From assembly GCA_016215555.1 (NCBI GenBank), contig JACRJC010000008.1, forward strand, positions 1-55,472: 55,472 nt of DNA, in the 5' to 3' direction. Position 1 is the stretch's first letter, and every line of letters starts with the position of its first letter. Of this stretch, positions 47,374 through 54,156 are shown piece by piece. The notes below the pieces were generated by a model, which was given only the letters and a program-made list of their open reading frames with translations, was not told the DNA's origin and did no database searches. The position numbers and the translations under genes are program-made. The DNA is from Rhodospirillales bacterium (GTDB lineage: Bacteria; Pseudomonadota; Alphaproteobacteria; Rhodospirillales; WMHbin7).

Positions 47374-47843
47374 CCCGCAGCCAGATCATCCTGGTCGTCG
47401 TTCTGCTGGCCTTGGGGGGCTTCCTTGCCTGGTCGACGAAGGAAATGGCCTTTCGCTACGAGCCCCAGCCGGTGGGTGGTTTCACCCGCGACGTGCCGAA
47501 GAATCTGGATGGGCTGTGGGGCGAGCATGGCGATTGCACCAGCAAAAAGGCGCGCACGCTCGATTTCATGGATGGCGGCTTCCGCTGGAAAAAGTCGGGC
47601 GCCGGCGGCGGGCGCGACAATTACGGTCTGGTGCGCGGCCTGTACAAATACGACCTCGGCGCCAGCCGGGTTTTCTTCAAGCTGAACGAAAGCACCGAGG
47701 ATACGGTCTCGCATACCGAGCCCGAATACGACATCACGATTTCCGGCGACACCATGGTGCGCCGCCATGTCTTCGACGGCTTTTCCGAAGTCTTCCAGCG
47801 CTGCCGCGATCAGGAACCGCGCAAGGACGTGCCAAAATACTGA
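47370..47843 (+). CDS. Conserved-looking membrane-anchored protein of unknown function
   Basis: 157 residues from a GTG at 47370 that overlaps the glycosyltransferase stop by 4 bp. A hydrophobic anchor (about 5-19, IILVVVLLALGGFLAW) is followed by a soluble domain with GLWGEHGDCTSKKARTLDFMDGGFRW and two cysteines (in GDCTS and FQRCRD) that could form a disulfide. I do not recognise the family. Coupling to the glycosyltransferase suggests an envelope role. Confidence 0.75.
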   Translation: MTRSQIILVVVLLALGGFLAWSTKEMAFRYEPQPVGGFTRDVPKNLDGLWGEHGDCTSKKARTLDFMDGGFRWKKSGAGGGRDNYGLVRGLYKYDLGASRVFFKLNESTEDTVSHTEPEYDITISGDTMVRRHVFDGFSEVFQRCRDQEPRKDVPKY

Positions 47844-47849
47844 TCGCCG

Positions 47850-48179
47850 TCATGCCCCTGAAATATTGATGTATTTCAGGCAAACCACGCGCAGGCAGGA
47901 CGCCAGGTTTTTGTCGTTGGTAGTCAGGCAATGTTCGGCGATGCGGGTAATCAAGGCGGGCAGGGCGTTTCCTTCCCCGTCGGCCATTTCCTCCAGCACA
48001 GTCCAATAGGCGCGCTCAAGGCGGATGGTGGTGGAATGGCCGCCGATACGCATGCTGCGCCGCTCTGGCGTGAATTCCCGTACCTGATCGGGATTGCAAT
48101 AGGCGAACAGGCGTTCCAGCGGGCGGTTGTCGATCGCGACCGATTTGGGTAAGCCGGGCGAGGAGGCTTTCGTCGTCAT
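47850..48179 (-). CDS. Ribbon-helix-helix domain protein
   Basis: 109 residues. The C-terminal half has the pattern of the alphaproteobacterial RHH_4-type domain: SMRIGGHSTTIRLERAYW, then LPALITRIAEHC and NLASCLRVVCLKYI. These small proteins are probably DNA-binding dimers. The start at 48179 is followed by a low-complexity N-terminus. It is convergent with the unknown gene at 47370. Confidence 0.8.
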   Translation of the reverse strand: MTTKASSPGLPKSVAIDNRPLERLFAYCNPDQVREFTPERRSMRIGGHSTTIRLERAYWTVLEEMADGEGNALPALITRIAEHCLTTNDKNLASCLRVVCLKYINISGA

Positions 48180-48257
48180 GGCGATATCATGCCTTCCCGG
48201 CCCGGCTTAAACAACAACGTCGAATCGTTGTGCCGGACAGGCAATGGCCCATGCCGG

Positions 48258-48342
48258 TCGCGGGCAAGGCCCGCGCGAAGCACTCCGTCGCGGCGAGAGC
48301 CAAGGGATGCGGAGCATCCCGCCCGGCGCCTGAGGACGACAT
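48258..48342. repeat. 85-bp direct repeat, copy 1
   Basis: Matches 48374-48458 at all but one base. The unit contains two hairpin-forming palindromes: CGCGGGC/GCCCGCG around AAG, and GGGATGC/GCATCCC around GGA. It lies between the start of the RHH gene and the end of the haem-protein gene. Confidence 0.9.
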
Positions 48343-48373
48343 TAACGTCTTCACCGGCAACGACATATGTCAT

Positions 48374-48458
48374 TCGCGGGCAAGGCCCGCGCGAAGCACT
48401 CCGTCGCGGCGAGAGCCAAGGGATGCGGAGCATCCCGCCCGGCGCCTGAGGGCGACAT
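48374..48458. repeat. 85-bp direct repeat, copy 2
   Basis: Second copy, offset by 116 bases from copy 1, with one difference (G at 48452, A at 48336). It ends on the stop codon of the convergent-side haem protein gene. The spacing and the hairpins suggest a repetitive intergenic element of the REP kind, recently duplicated in tandem. Confidence 0.9.
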
Positions 48459-49021
48459 CAAAGTTTTTTTGCCAGGGTGAAGGCGCCGCGCAAATCGCCA
48501 TCGCCATAGTCTCGGGCCTGGTCGCCCGGATAGAGCGCATTCAGCTTGGCCGTCACCTCGGGCTTCAATTCCTTGCCATGGCAGTTGAGACACAAAGGCG
48601 CTGTCGGAATCGCCTTCATGAAGCGGAAGGTCTTCTGGCCGTTTTCGGTGACGATTTCCGCCTTGGCCAGTTTGTCGGCGGCTTCGCCCTTGGCCTTGCG
48701 GGCCTCGAACTCGGCCAACGTCGCCATTTCCCAGGCGTCGGGCGCGTTCTTCTGGTTGCGCAGCTTCTGGCTGGTCCGTCCGACCTTCCAGCCTTCCTGC
48801 GACTTGGCGGCGGCGATGGCCGGGGCCTTCTCGTTGCAAACGCCGATGGCGGCGACCGGCCCGCCGTTGTTCATGCCGTTGAGCAGTTCTTCCTTCAGCG
48901 CCTCGCCGAAGGCGGCCGTGTTCTTGGCGGCCTCGGATTTCAGGCTGTCGGCGTCCTGGGCCCAGGCGGGCAAGGACAAGGCCAGCGCGCAGGCTACGAG
49001 AATCCCTTTCTTGATCTGCAT
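48458..49021 (-). CDS. Periplasmic c-type haem protein (DUF3365/Tll0287-like)
   Basis: 187 residues. A signal peptide is cleaved near SLPAWA|QDADS. One CxxCH haem site lies at CLNCHGKEL (about 144-148). The pattern VCNEKAPAIAAAKS...VGRTSQKLRNQKNAPDAWE upstream is typical of the Tll0287-like/DUF3365 family of redox sensors or electron carriers. A good ribosome site (AGGGAGG) precedes the ATG. The DsrE-like gene is 42 bp upstream on the same strand, so they form a likely redox-linked pair. Confidence 0.88.
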   Translation of the reverse strand: MQIKKGILVACALALSLPAWAQDADSLKSEAAKNTAAFGEALKEELLNGMNNGGPVAAIGVCNEKAPAIAAAKSQEGWKVGRTSQKLRNQKNAPDAWEMATLAEFEARKAKGEAADKLAKAEIVTENGQKTFRFMKAIPTAPLCLNCHGKELKPEVTAKLNALYPGDQARDYGDGDLRGAFTLAKKL

Positions 49022-49063
49022 GGTTGGTTCCTCCCTTGGGTCATGTTGATTGCTTTTTTTCGA

Positions 49064-49561
49064 TTAGATGAACAGGTTGATGTCGCTTCCGGCCGCGATG
49101 TCGATATAGCTGGCGGCGCCGGCATATTCGACGCCGTCGATCAAGTCGTCCTTGGTGAATTCGAACAGGTCCAGCGTCATCTGACAGGCGATGAAACGGA
49201 TGTCCAGCTCCTGCGCCGCCTCGCGCAGTTCGCCGATGCTGGCCACGCCCTTTTTCTTGATCAGGCTTCTCATCATCGAGCTGCACAGGGCATCGACGCC
49301 GGGCAGGGCGCTCATCAGATTGGGCATGGTCATATGCATGCCCATCATCGGCATCTGCATGGCCGGATTGCCGAGCGTGGAAATCTGCAGATTCGAGACA
49401 TCCTTCTTCAGAAGCGAGATGCCGTAGAAGGTGAAGAACAGGCTGACCTGATGGCCCAGGCTGGCCGCCGTGGTGGCCAGGATGAAGGGCGGATAGGCCC
49501 AGTCCAGGCTTCCCTTGGTCACGATCATGGTGATTTTCTTGGGCGTGGGGGCGTCGGTCAC
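49064..49561 (-). CDS. DsrE/DsrF-like (DsrE2-type) sulfur-carrier family protein
   Basis: 165 residues from a GTG at 49561 with GGAG seven bases before it. MIVTKGSLDWAYPPFILATTAASLG and VSLFFTFYGISLLKK are the DsrE-fold start. The conserved cysteine lies in FIACQMTLDLF; a further Cys is in VDALCSS. A methionine-rich loop (MQMPMMGMHMTM) is typical of the DsrE2/peroxiredoxin-like subgroup. It may carry persulfide sulfur; pairing with the c-haem gene suggests a thiol-redox role. It is the last clearly core-like gene before the integration scar. Confidence 0.87.
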   Translation of the reverse strand: MTDAPTPKKITMIVTKGSLDWAYPPFILATTAASLGHQVSLFFTFYGISLLKKDVSNLQISTLGNPAMQMPMMGMHMTMPNLMSALPGVDALCSSMMRSLIKKKGVASIGELREAAQELDIRFIACQMTLDLFEFTKDDLIDGVEYAGAASYIDIAAGSDINLFI

Positions 49562-49683
49562 GTCGGCTCTCCATTAGAAAACACTTAAATAGAAGCCGGA
49601 CGGTACCTGAACCGATGCCAGGTAGGTAGTACAACGATACCACGGGCGAAAAAGGGGGCGAGGGATTAGGACATTTGAAAAAT

Positions 49684-49728
49684 TGGCTCCGGCGGTAGGA
49701 CTCGAACCCACGACCCGACGGTTAACAG
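49684..49728 (-). other. 3' half of tRNA-Asn (GTT): attachment-site scar
   Basis: On the minus strand the 45 bases read from the anticodon loop (CTGTTAACC) through the T arm (GTGGGTTCGAGTCCTAC) to CCGCCGGAGCCA, matching tRNA-Asn. The bases to the right of 49728 do not form a D arm or 5' acceptor strand, so no complete tRNA is encoded. A 3' half alone is what a tRNA-targeting tyrosine integrase leaves at the tRNA-distal end of its element. Polarity places native chromosome to the left and inserted DNA to the right. Confidence 0.85.
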
Positions 49729-50044
49729 GGCTGGGGAGAATTCTCCTCCAACTGGGGCAACAAACTCGCGGAAATTGTGAAAAATTGCATAACAAATTGA
49801 CTGTACACAGCAAAATGCAGGGCGCCAGAACCAACAAGGAATAGACTCACATTCATAGACGCAAGTAGTGGTTATATTGGGAAATATATTGTCAAAGAGG
49901 ATATGCGACATATTAACCGATGAATGAAGGTATATATACGCAAATATCCCCTAACCGGCATGTTTGCATGATATATGTCCCGTATTGGTAGCGCCTCCAT
50001 TCTGGGTGGCGCCCGTTCACGTAACTGACGAAAGGAGATGGATT
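49729..50044 (+). promoter_or_regulatory. AT-rich upstream region of the GNAT operon with sigma-70-like promoter
   Basis: About 315 bases without a supportable gene. A perfect palindrome GGAGAATTCTCC lies at 49735-49746, next to the tRNA scar. TTGTCA (49889-49894) and TATTAA (49911-49916) with a 16-base spacer form a plausible promoter for the operon starting at 50045. The base composition is visibly lower in GC than everything to the left. Confidence 0.45.
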
Positions 50045-50434
50045 ATGTCTTGGTTGAAGCTCAAACGTCCGATGGACGAGTACACAAGCGTCGATCTGAG
50101 CGATATTGTCCCGACAAAGCGAGCCCTGAAGCAACTCGGCTATTATCAGCCGCCGATTGGCAATGAGCTTGGGGCCTGGGTCGACAACAATCTCTTCGAC
50201 GGCATCCGCCGTTTTCAGCGCGACAACCGCCTTAGGGTGGATGGCGTGATGAAGCCGGGCGGCCCCACGGAAACGGCGATCAATCGTGTCCTGTCTGGCA
50301 ATTCCGCCAATCGGGGGCCGATCAACGCCAAGAGCCTGCTGGATCAGTTCGACGACTATACAGTTCCTGGCATTTATAACGATCCTCGCGATGGCAAGTG
50401 CCGTGCGACCGGCACCTGTGACAACATGTTCTGA
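50045..50434 (+). CDS. Small peptidoglycan-binding-domain-like protein
   Basis: 129 residues from the ATG at 50045 with AGGAG seven bases upstream. Residues about 18-85 resemble a PG_binding_1 fold (TKRALKQLGYY, FDGIRRFQRDNRLRVDGVMKPGGPTETAINRVL as a family pattern). There is no signal peptide or membrane segment. The tail (86-129) is distinct and ends with two cysteines, C119 and C124, in GKCRATGTCDNMF. It is followed 16 bp later by two GNAT genes with a near-identical leader (AAGGAGATGG), so it is the first gene of that operon. Export, or use as a substrate of the GNATs, is possible but unproven. Confidence 0.82.
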   Translation: MSWLKLKRPMDEYTSVDLSDIVPTKRALKQLGYYQPPIGNELGAWVDNNLFDGIRRFQRDNRLRVDGVMKPGGPTETAINRVLSGNSANRGPINAKSLLDQFDDYTVPGIYNDPRDGKCRATGTCDNMF

Positions 50435-50450
50435 GCAAGGAGATGGTATT

Positions 50451-51317
50451 ATGCAGAAGGCGAACATCCGATGTTGCTGGGGGCCGGAGCAACTCGTTCC
50501 TTCACAATTGAAGGCGCTCTACGAAACGGCAGGCTTTGGCTTCGTCGAACCCTTTGGTGACGCGGATGTCACAAGAATGTTCGCTCCGGGGGCTTTCGGC
50601 TTGTTCGCCTTTTCTGATTCCGAACTCGTCGGCGCTGCCAGGCTGTTCGGCGACGATTTCAACACAAGCTGGCTTGCTGAAATCTGCGTTGCACCCACTT
50701 GGCGGCGCAAGGATGTCGGCCGCCTGCTTGTGGATCAAATCAATCAGCGTTTTTGCAAGACGGCGCTTTATTGCGACGCTTTGCTGGAAAATGTCGAATT
50801 CTTCAAGGCGACTGGCATCAAACCCAAGATCAAGCTGAACGCCTGTCGGCGTTATCCTGGCAACAAAGGTCTTGATGCCAGTGAGCCGACGCAGGCCGCC
50901 TTTCATGACGATCCCATGCGCTGCAAGGCGGCGGATTTCGTTGAAGTGTCTAATTCGGTGGGTTTTTCTATATCCGTCAGGGGTGTGCGGCACGCTGATG
51001 TGTTCCAAAAGTTCTTCTGTGAAGGAGTGTACGGTTCTTTCGCGGAAGACATGAACGGACGTCTTGTCGGATTTGTCAGGGCCTTCTGCGACGGCCTTAC
51101 GAAGTGCTATTTGGCCGAGGTCTGCGTTCATCCGGACTGGCAGCGTAAGGGAATCGGACGGTCGCTGGTTGCGCGCATGATCCGTAGATTTCCGACAGCC
51201 ACCGTCTACACGGAAGCATTCCCAGACGCCATCCGCATGATGGAAAGCTGCGGCGTGGTTCTCGATCCGGGTCTAGTTGGATGTAGTCGCGCTCCGATAG
51301 AGGATAGAGTGTCATGA
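50451..51317 (+). CDS. Tandem GNAT acyltransferase, protein 1
   Basis: 288 residues from the ATG at 50451 (AAGGAG upstream). There are two GNAT units: about 1-130 and 155-288. Each contains a beta-4 block SWLAEICVAPTW or CYLAEVCVHPDW. The CoA-binding loop in unit 2 is QRKGIGRSLV, while unit 1 reads RRKDVGRLLV, where Asp replaces the first glycine, so unit 1 may be inactive. Both units contain a phrase like YETAGFGF/SNSVGFSI near their start. The substrate is unknown. The stop overlaps the start of the second GNAT gene (ATGA). Confidence 0.88.
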   Translation: MQKANIRCCWGPEQLVPSQLKALYETAGFGFVEPFGDADVTRMFAPGAFGLFAFSDSELVGAARLFGDDFNTSWLAEICVAPTWRRKDVGRLLVDQINQRFCKTALYCDALLENVEFFKATGIKPKIKLNACRRYPGNKGLDASEPTQAAFHDDPMRCKAADFVEVSNSVGFSISVRGVRHADVFQKFFCEGVYGSFAEDMNGRLVGFVRAFCDGLTKCYLAEVCVHPDWQRKGIGRSLVARMIRRFPTATVYTEAFPDAIRMMESCGVVLDPGLVGCSRAPIEDRVS

Positions 51318-52252
51318 CCAGTTTGGAGTGGACATCGGATATTGCGCGAATCCCTGAAGGCTCTCTCCTTTTGTTGATGAAGGAAGCTGTTCTTGGCGAT
51401 GAGAGCGGCTGGAACTTCGCACAAAGAAGTAGCGGTCATGTCGCGGCCATGTTCGGTCCCGGCATGACCGGTTTCTTTGTTCTGAAAGGTGACGAACTCG
51501 TTGCCATGGCCAGGGTCATGAGCGACGATTTCCTTTGCAGTTGGCTGGCCGAGATTTGCGTGCACCCGGATTGGCGCGGAAAGGGGATTGGACGCGAGTT
51601 GATCGAGCGGATTCGCCACCGTTTTGGACACACGGCAACTTATGTCCATGCGCCGATCTCGAAGCTCGATTTCTTCTTGAAGTGCGGGCTGCTTCGCAAG
51701 AAGAAGCTGATTGCGACCTATGACTACCATCCGGAGCAGGAAATTCATGAAACTGCGCATGAAGGCATCCGCATTTCGCACGATCTAAAGGCCGTATCCG
51801 CCGAAGCCTTTGCCGACGTGTACAACTCGGTCGGATTCGGCATTCGCAACGCGACGGCGAGCGAGGCTTTGGCCTGTTGTTTCAAGCCTGGAAGCTACGG
51901 TCATTTCGCCTTTGCCGGTGAGCGTCTTGTTGGGGCAACCCGCGTCTTCAGCGATGGCGTGGCTTCAACCTGGATGGCGGAATTGTGCGTTCATCCGGAT
52001 TGGCAATACAAAGGCGTTGGCGGCGCTTTGTTGGCTTCGGTTCGCCGTCGGTTTGTCCATACCGGCTTATATAGCGACATTTTCTCGACCCAGATTAACT
52101 TTTTCTCTAAGGGAAACCATCCGCCGCGCGATGGTTGGATCGCTCTTTCCATCAGCCGCATTCGAGACAAGGTCGATCTTGCTGAAGCCGTTGACCGGCT
52201 TCTCGCCGTGCGTGGTCGAGAAGACGTACTCGTCCCTGGTAAAGCGCGGTAG
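51314..52252 (+). CDS. Tandem GNAT acyltransferase, protein 2, with foreign C-terminal tail
   Basis: 312 residues. Two GNAT units (about 1-135 and 150-285) carry SWLAEICVHPDWRGKGIGREL and TWMAELCVHPDWQYKGVGGAL-type cores, both with intact Q/R-x-x-G-x-G/A loops. About the last 27 residues (from 52172 on) are encoded by DNA that, on the other strand, is integrase coding sequence (VNGFSK region). The native end of the protein has therefore been lost or extended by an insertion or deletion. It is translationally coupled to protein 1. Four GNAT units in two coupled proteins is unusual. Confidence 0.85.
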   Translation: MTSLEWTSDIARIPEGSLLLLMKEAVLGDESGWNFAQRSSGHVAAMFGPGMTGFFVLKGDELVAMARVMSDDFLCSWLAEICVHPDWRGKGIGRELIERIRHRFGHTATYVHAPISKLDFFLKCGLLRKKKLIATYDYHPEQEIHETAHEGIRISHDLKAVSAEAFADVYNSVGFGIRNATASEALACCFKPGSYGHFAFAGERLVGATRVFSDGVASTWMAELCVHPDWQYKGVGGALLASVRRRFVHTGLYSDIFSTQINFFSKGNHPPRDGWIALSISRIRDKVDLAEAVDRLLAVRGREDVLVPGKAR

Positions 52253-53141
52253 TGCCATGAGGAGCTTGATGGCCTCCGGTGCCAGGGGCACTTCATGCGC
52301 CCGGTCCGCCTTCATGCGCTCTGCCGGTATCGTCCACAGCCTCTCCTTGAGGTCGATTTCTGACCAATGCATGTCCGACACTTCCCGCTCGCGCTGGCCG
52401 GTGAGGATAAGAAGCTGGATAAGTGGGCCGTAGGGATAGCCCAGGAGGGAGGCTGCCTGCCAGACGGTGCGCAGTTCGTCATCGGACAGAATGCGGATGC
52501 GCGCTTCCCTCTTCCCGGTCAGCTTTGCCGGTTGCAAGCGCTCGACCGGGGACGACGAAAGACCGAACTCCCCGGTGCCGATGGCCCAGTTGAAGAGTCC
52601 GCGCAGATAGCCGAAGGCGTTGTGCGCCTGATATGGCGCTCCCCGCTTGACGATGGCGCGGATAGCGGCGGCGGCTTCATCCGGCATGATCTCGGTAATG
52701 GGGCGGGCTTCCCAACGCTTGATGAACTCGCCTTCGATGATCTTGACCGCTTCCCCCTTCTTGACGATGCCTTCCTTCCGGGAGCGCGCTACCAGTTCCT
52801 TATGCTTTGGATCGGCCATCACGCGGGCAAGCGCCTTGCCCTCGGGGATTGAAGGGGCCTTTGCCCGAAATTCATGGGCAAGGCGCTCAAGATCGACATA
52901 GGCCGGTCCTTTGACGTGACGCTCGATGTACTGGGCCGCCACCATCCCGAAGGCGTTGCTCTGCTTGCGGGCCTCGGAGGCCTTGTGACGCTCTTCTTCC
53001 AATGCCCCGCTCGATCAACTCAAGCCATCCTCGGGCTTTCTCACGTGCCTTCTCCAGGGTGAGCGCCCCGTAGTCGCCCAAGGCGCGGCGGGTGGGGTTC
53101 CTGGGATTGAGGGGGTAGCGGGCGACCAGGACGAAGGACTT
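52172..53141 (-). pseudogene. Tyrosine integrase pseudogene (P4-like, DUF4102 type)
   Basis: Fragments of a site-specific recombinase. The arm-binding N-terminus (FVLVARYPLNPRNPTRRALG, GALTLEKAREKARGWLELIERGI) is in one frame up to about 53005. The core-binding and catalytic part continues in another frame from EEERHKASEARKQS. The first catalytic Arg (TGQREREVSDMHW) and the Lys are present. The protein ends at VNGFSK near 52175, before the HxxR, second His and catalytic Tyr. The N-terminal start is also missing beyond 53141. A deletion between GCATTG repeats near 53000 would explain the frameshift. The enzyme cannot be active. Confidence 0.85.
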
Positions 53142-53239
53142 AGAGACTGTTTGAAAAGCAAGCTATAGACGATAATCGCTAATTTATTTCAACTAAACGA
53201 TTGCTTTGATATCAAAACCACCGTTCAAGGAAATCTACA
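53142..53239. other. AT-rich junction with possible insertion-sequence tip
   Basis: Integrase similarity stops at 53141 and is followed by GAGACTGTTTGAAAAGC, which looks like the tip of an IS5-group element; no matching right tip was found. A perfect palindrome TTTGATATCAAA lies at 53205-53216. No gene is seen in this stretch. Confidence 0.35.
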
Positions 53240-53389
53240 TTAGGTCGCGTTCAAGCGTTGGTGGATACGGTTCCAAAGATATTCCATAAATCTTCTGCGG
53301 CTCTCGGTTGCCACCATAAATTCATTTGGGAAGACGATGTAACCGTTTACAACGCGGAGAACTAGGAATCTTTCGTCGGTCATCTGCAT
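53240..53389 (-). CDS. Mini-gene encoding 49 (or 47) residues, unknown function
   Basis: On the minus strand an ATG at 53389 (MQMTDERFLVLRVV) or 53383 opens a 49- or 47-residue frame ending NRIHQRLNAT. AGGAG precedes it with suitable spacing for either ATG. The peptide has a beta-like start (LVLRVVNGYIVF) and a basic helix (ESRRRFMEYLWNRIHQRL). I do not recognise it. It follows another mini-gene on the same strand. Small phage or plasmid-type regulators look like this. Confidence 0.55.
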   Translation of the reverse strand: MQMTDERFLVLRVVNGYIVFPNEFMVATESRRRFMEYLWNRIHQRLNAT

Positions 53390-53435
53390 CTCCTGAGATG
53401 TTGTGTGTGGTTGGGGAACCTACAGACGAAAGATT

Positions 53436-53470
53436 GAAGGCGTGGGATCAGGCGATGATCCCACGCCTTC
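53436..53470 (-). terminator. Long perfect hairpin downstream of a mini-gene
   Basis: GAAGGCGTGGGATCA and TGATCCCACGCCTTC are perfect 15-base arms around GGCGA. It lies 42 bases after the stop of the 50-residue gene. The following minus-strand sequence has only a weak T run (AATCTTT), so it may act as a terminator, an RNA stabiliser or a processing site. Confidence 0.6.
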
Positions 53471-53511
53471 TTCATATCATGAGATTTTCAGAGAGCGTCT
53501 GTAAAATGTAT

Positions 53512-53664
53512 TTACTTCTTCAGCATGTCAATGGCGCGTTGGATCAGGAGTTGACGCTCAAACCGTTGGTAGTGGTGAACATCCTCAAAAGAAGGCAGTG
53601 TCCCTTGTGATTGCTGACGCTGAATAGCGTTCATTTTCTCGATTAAAATTTCGGCACTGTTCAT
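53512..53664 (-). CDS. Mini-gene encoding 50 residues, unknown function
   Basis: ATG at 53664 with GGAG eight bases before it; the frame ends RAIDMLKK at 53512. The peptide starts MNSAEILIEKMNAIQRQQSQ and is rich in Q, E, R and K with a predicted helical pattern and no membrane segment. A strong hairpin follows. I do not recognise it. The good ribosome site, sensible composition and terminator argue that it is expressed. Confidence 0.6.
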   Translation of the reverse strand: MNSAEILIEKMNAIQRQQSQGTLPSFEDVHHYQRFERQLLIQRAIDMLKK

Positions 53665-53693
53665 TGTATAGCTCCATGTGCGGTGTCGGAAAC

Positions 53694-53723
53694 GGCTGGA
53701 AGGCTTTGCCGAGCCTTCCAGCC
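53694..53723 (-). terminator. Hairpin after the exported-protein gene
   Basis: GGCTGGAAGGCT and AGCCTTCCAGCC are perfect 12-base arms around TTGCCG. It lies 34 bases past the stop at 53757, as expected of a terminator for the minus-strand operon; the T run after it is short (GTTTCC). Confidence 0.65.
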
Positions 53724-53756
53724 AACCATTAGTTCACGGAGTCGGGCTTTCGTCCA

Positions 53757-54155
53757 TCAATAATCATTTAGCCCCTTAACAGTTACGTATACGTCGTCGC
53801 CCTTGTCTGTGACTTCTGCGGTGTATGTCACAGGAACGTTGACGTTCTTAGTAATTTTCTTGTCCCAACCGATTATCATATCGAAAGAAACGTCTCCCGC
53901 ACATTGCAGTATTCCATCCTTGCCATTGCGTGTTCGGATCGAATTTAGTTTTATCGTCTCGTGATCCACGAAGTAGGCAAATCTCGTTTGCTGGGCGCGA
54001 AGTTCGTTCTTGTGGAACTCTTGGGAAGCAAGAGTGGTTACGGTGTTTACCACATCTTTATCTGAGCATTTAAGCTCACGTTTCCCCCAAAATCCAGCGT
54101 TAGCATTTGATGACGACGCAGCGAGCAAAACCGCACATAGAAATATCGTTTTCAT
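53757..54155 (-). CDS. Small exported protein of unknown function
   Basis: 132 residues from the ATG at 54155 (MKTIFLCAVLLAAS), preceded by GAGG. A signal peptide is cleaved near SNANA|GFWG. The mature part is about 110 residues with two cysteines (LKCSDKD and LQCAGDV) that probably form a disulfide, and a beta-rich end (VPVTYTAEVTDKGDDVYVTVKG). I do not recognise the family. It starts one base after the stop of the membrane-protein gene, so the two are one operon. Confidence 0.75.
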   Translation of the reverse strand: MKTIFLCAVLLAASSSNANAGFWGKRELKCSDKDVVNTVTTLASQEFHKNELRAQQTRFAYFVDHETIKLNSIRTRNGKDGILQCAGDVSFDMIIGWDKKITKNVNVPVTYTAEVTDKGDDVYVTVKGLNDY

Positions 54156-54156
54156 T

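Noticed and set aside
49684..49760. A complete tRNA-Asn gene
   Set aside because: Only the anticodon-loop-to-CCA half matches. The bases that should form the D arm and 5' acceptor strand do not fit.
53205..53216. FNR-like box TTTGATATCAAA
   Set aside because: The half-sites TTGAT and ATCAA abut with no 4-base spacer, and no promoter is placed sensibly around it.
53326..53610. A 94-codon plus-strand frame in the island
   Set aside because: It overlaps two minus-strand mini-genes that have better starts and ribosome sites, and it runs through a perfect terminator-like hairpin.
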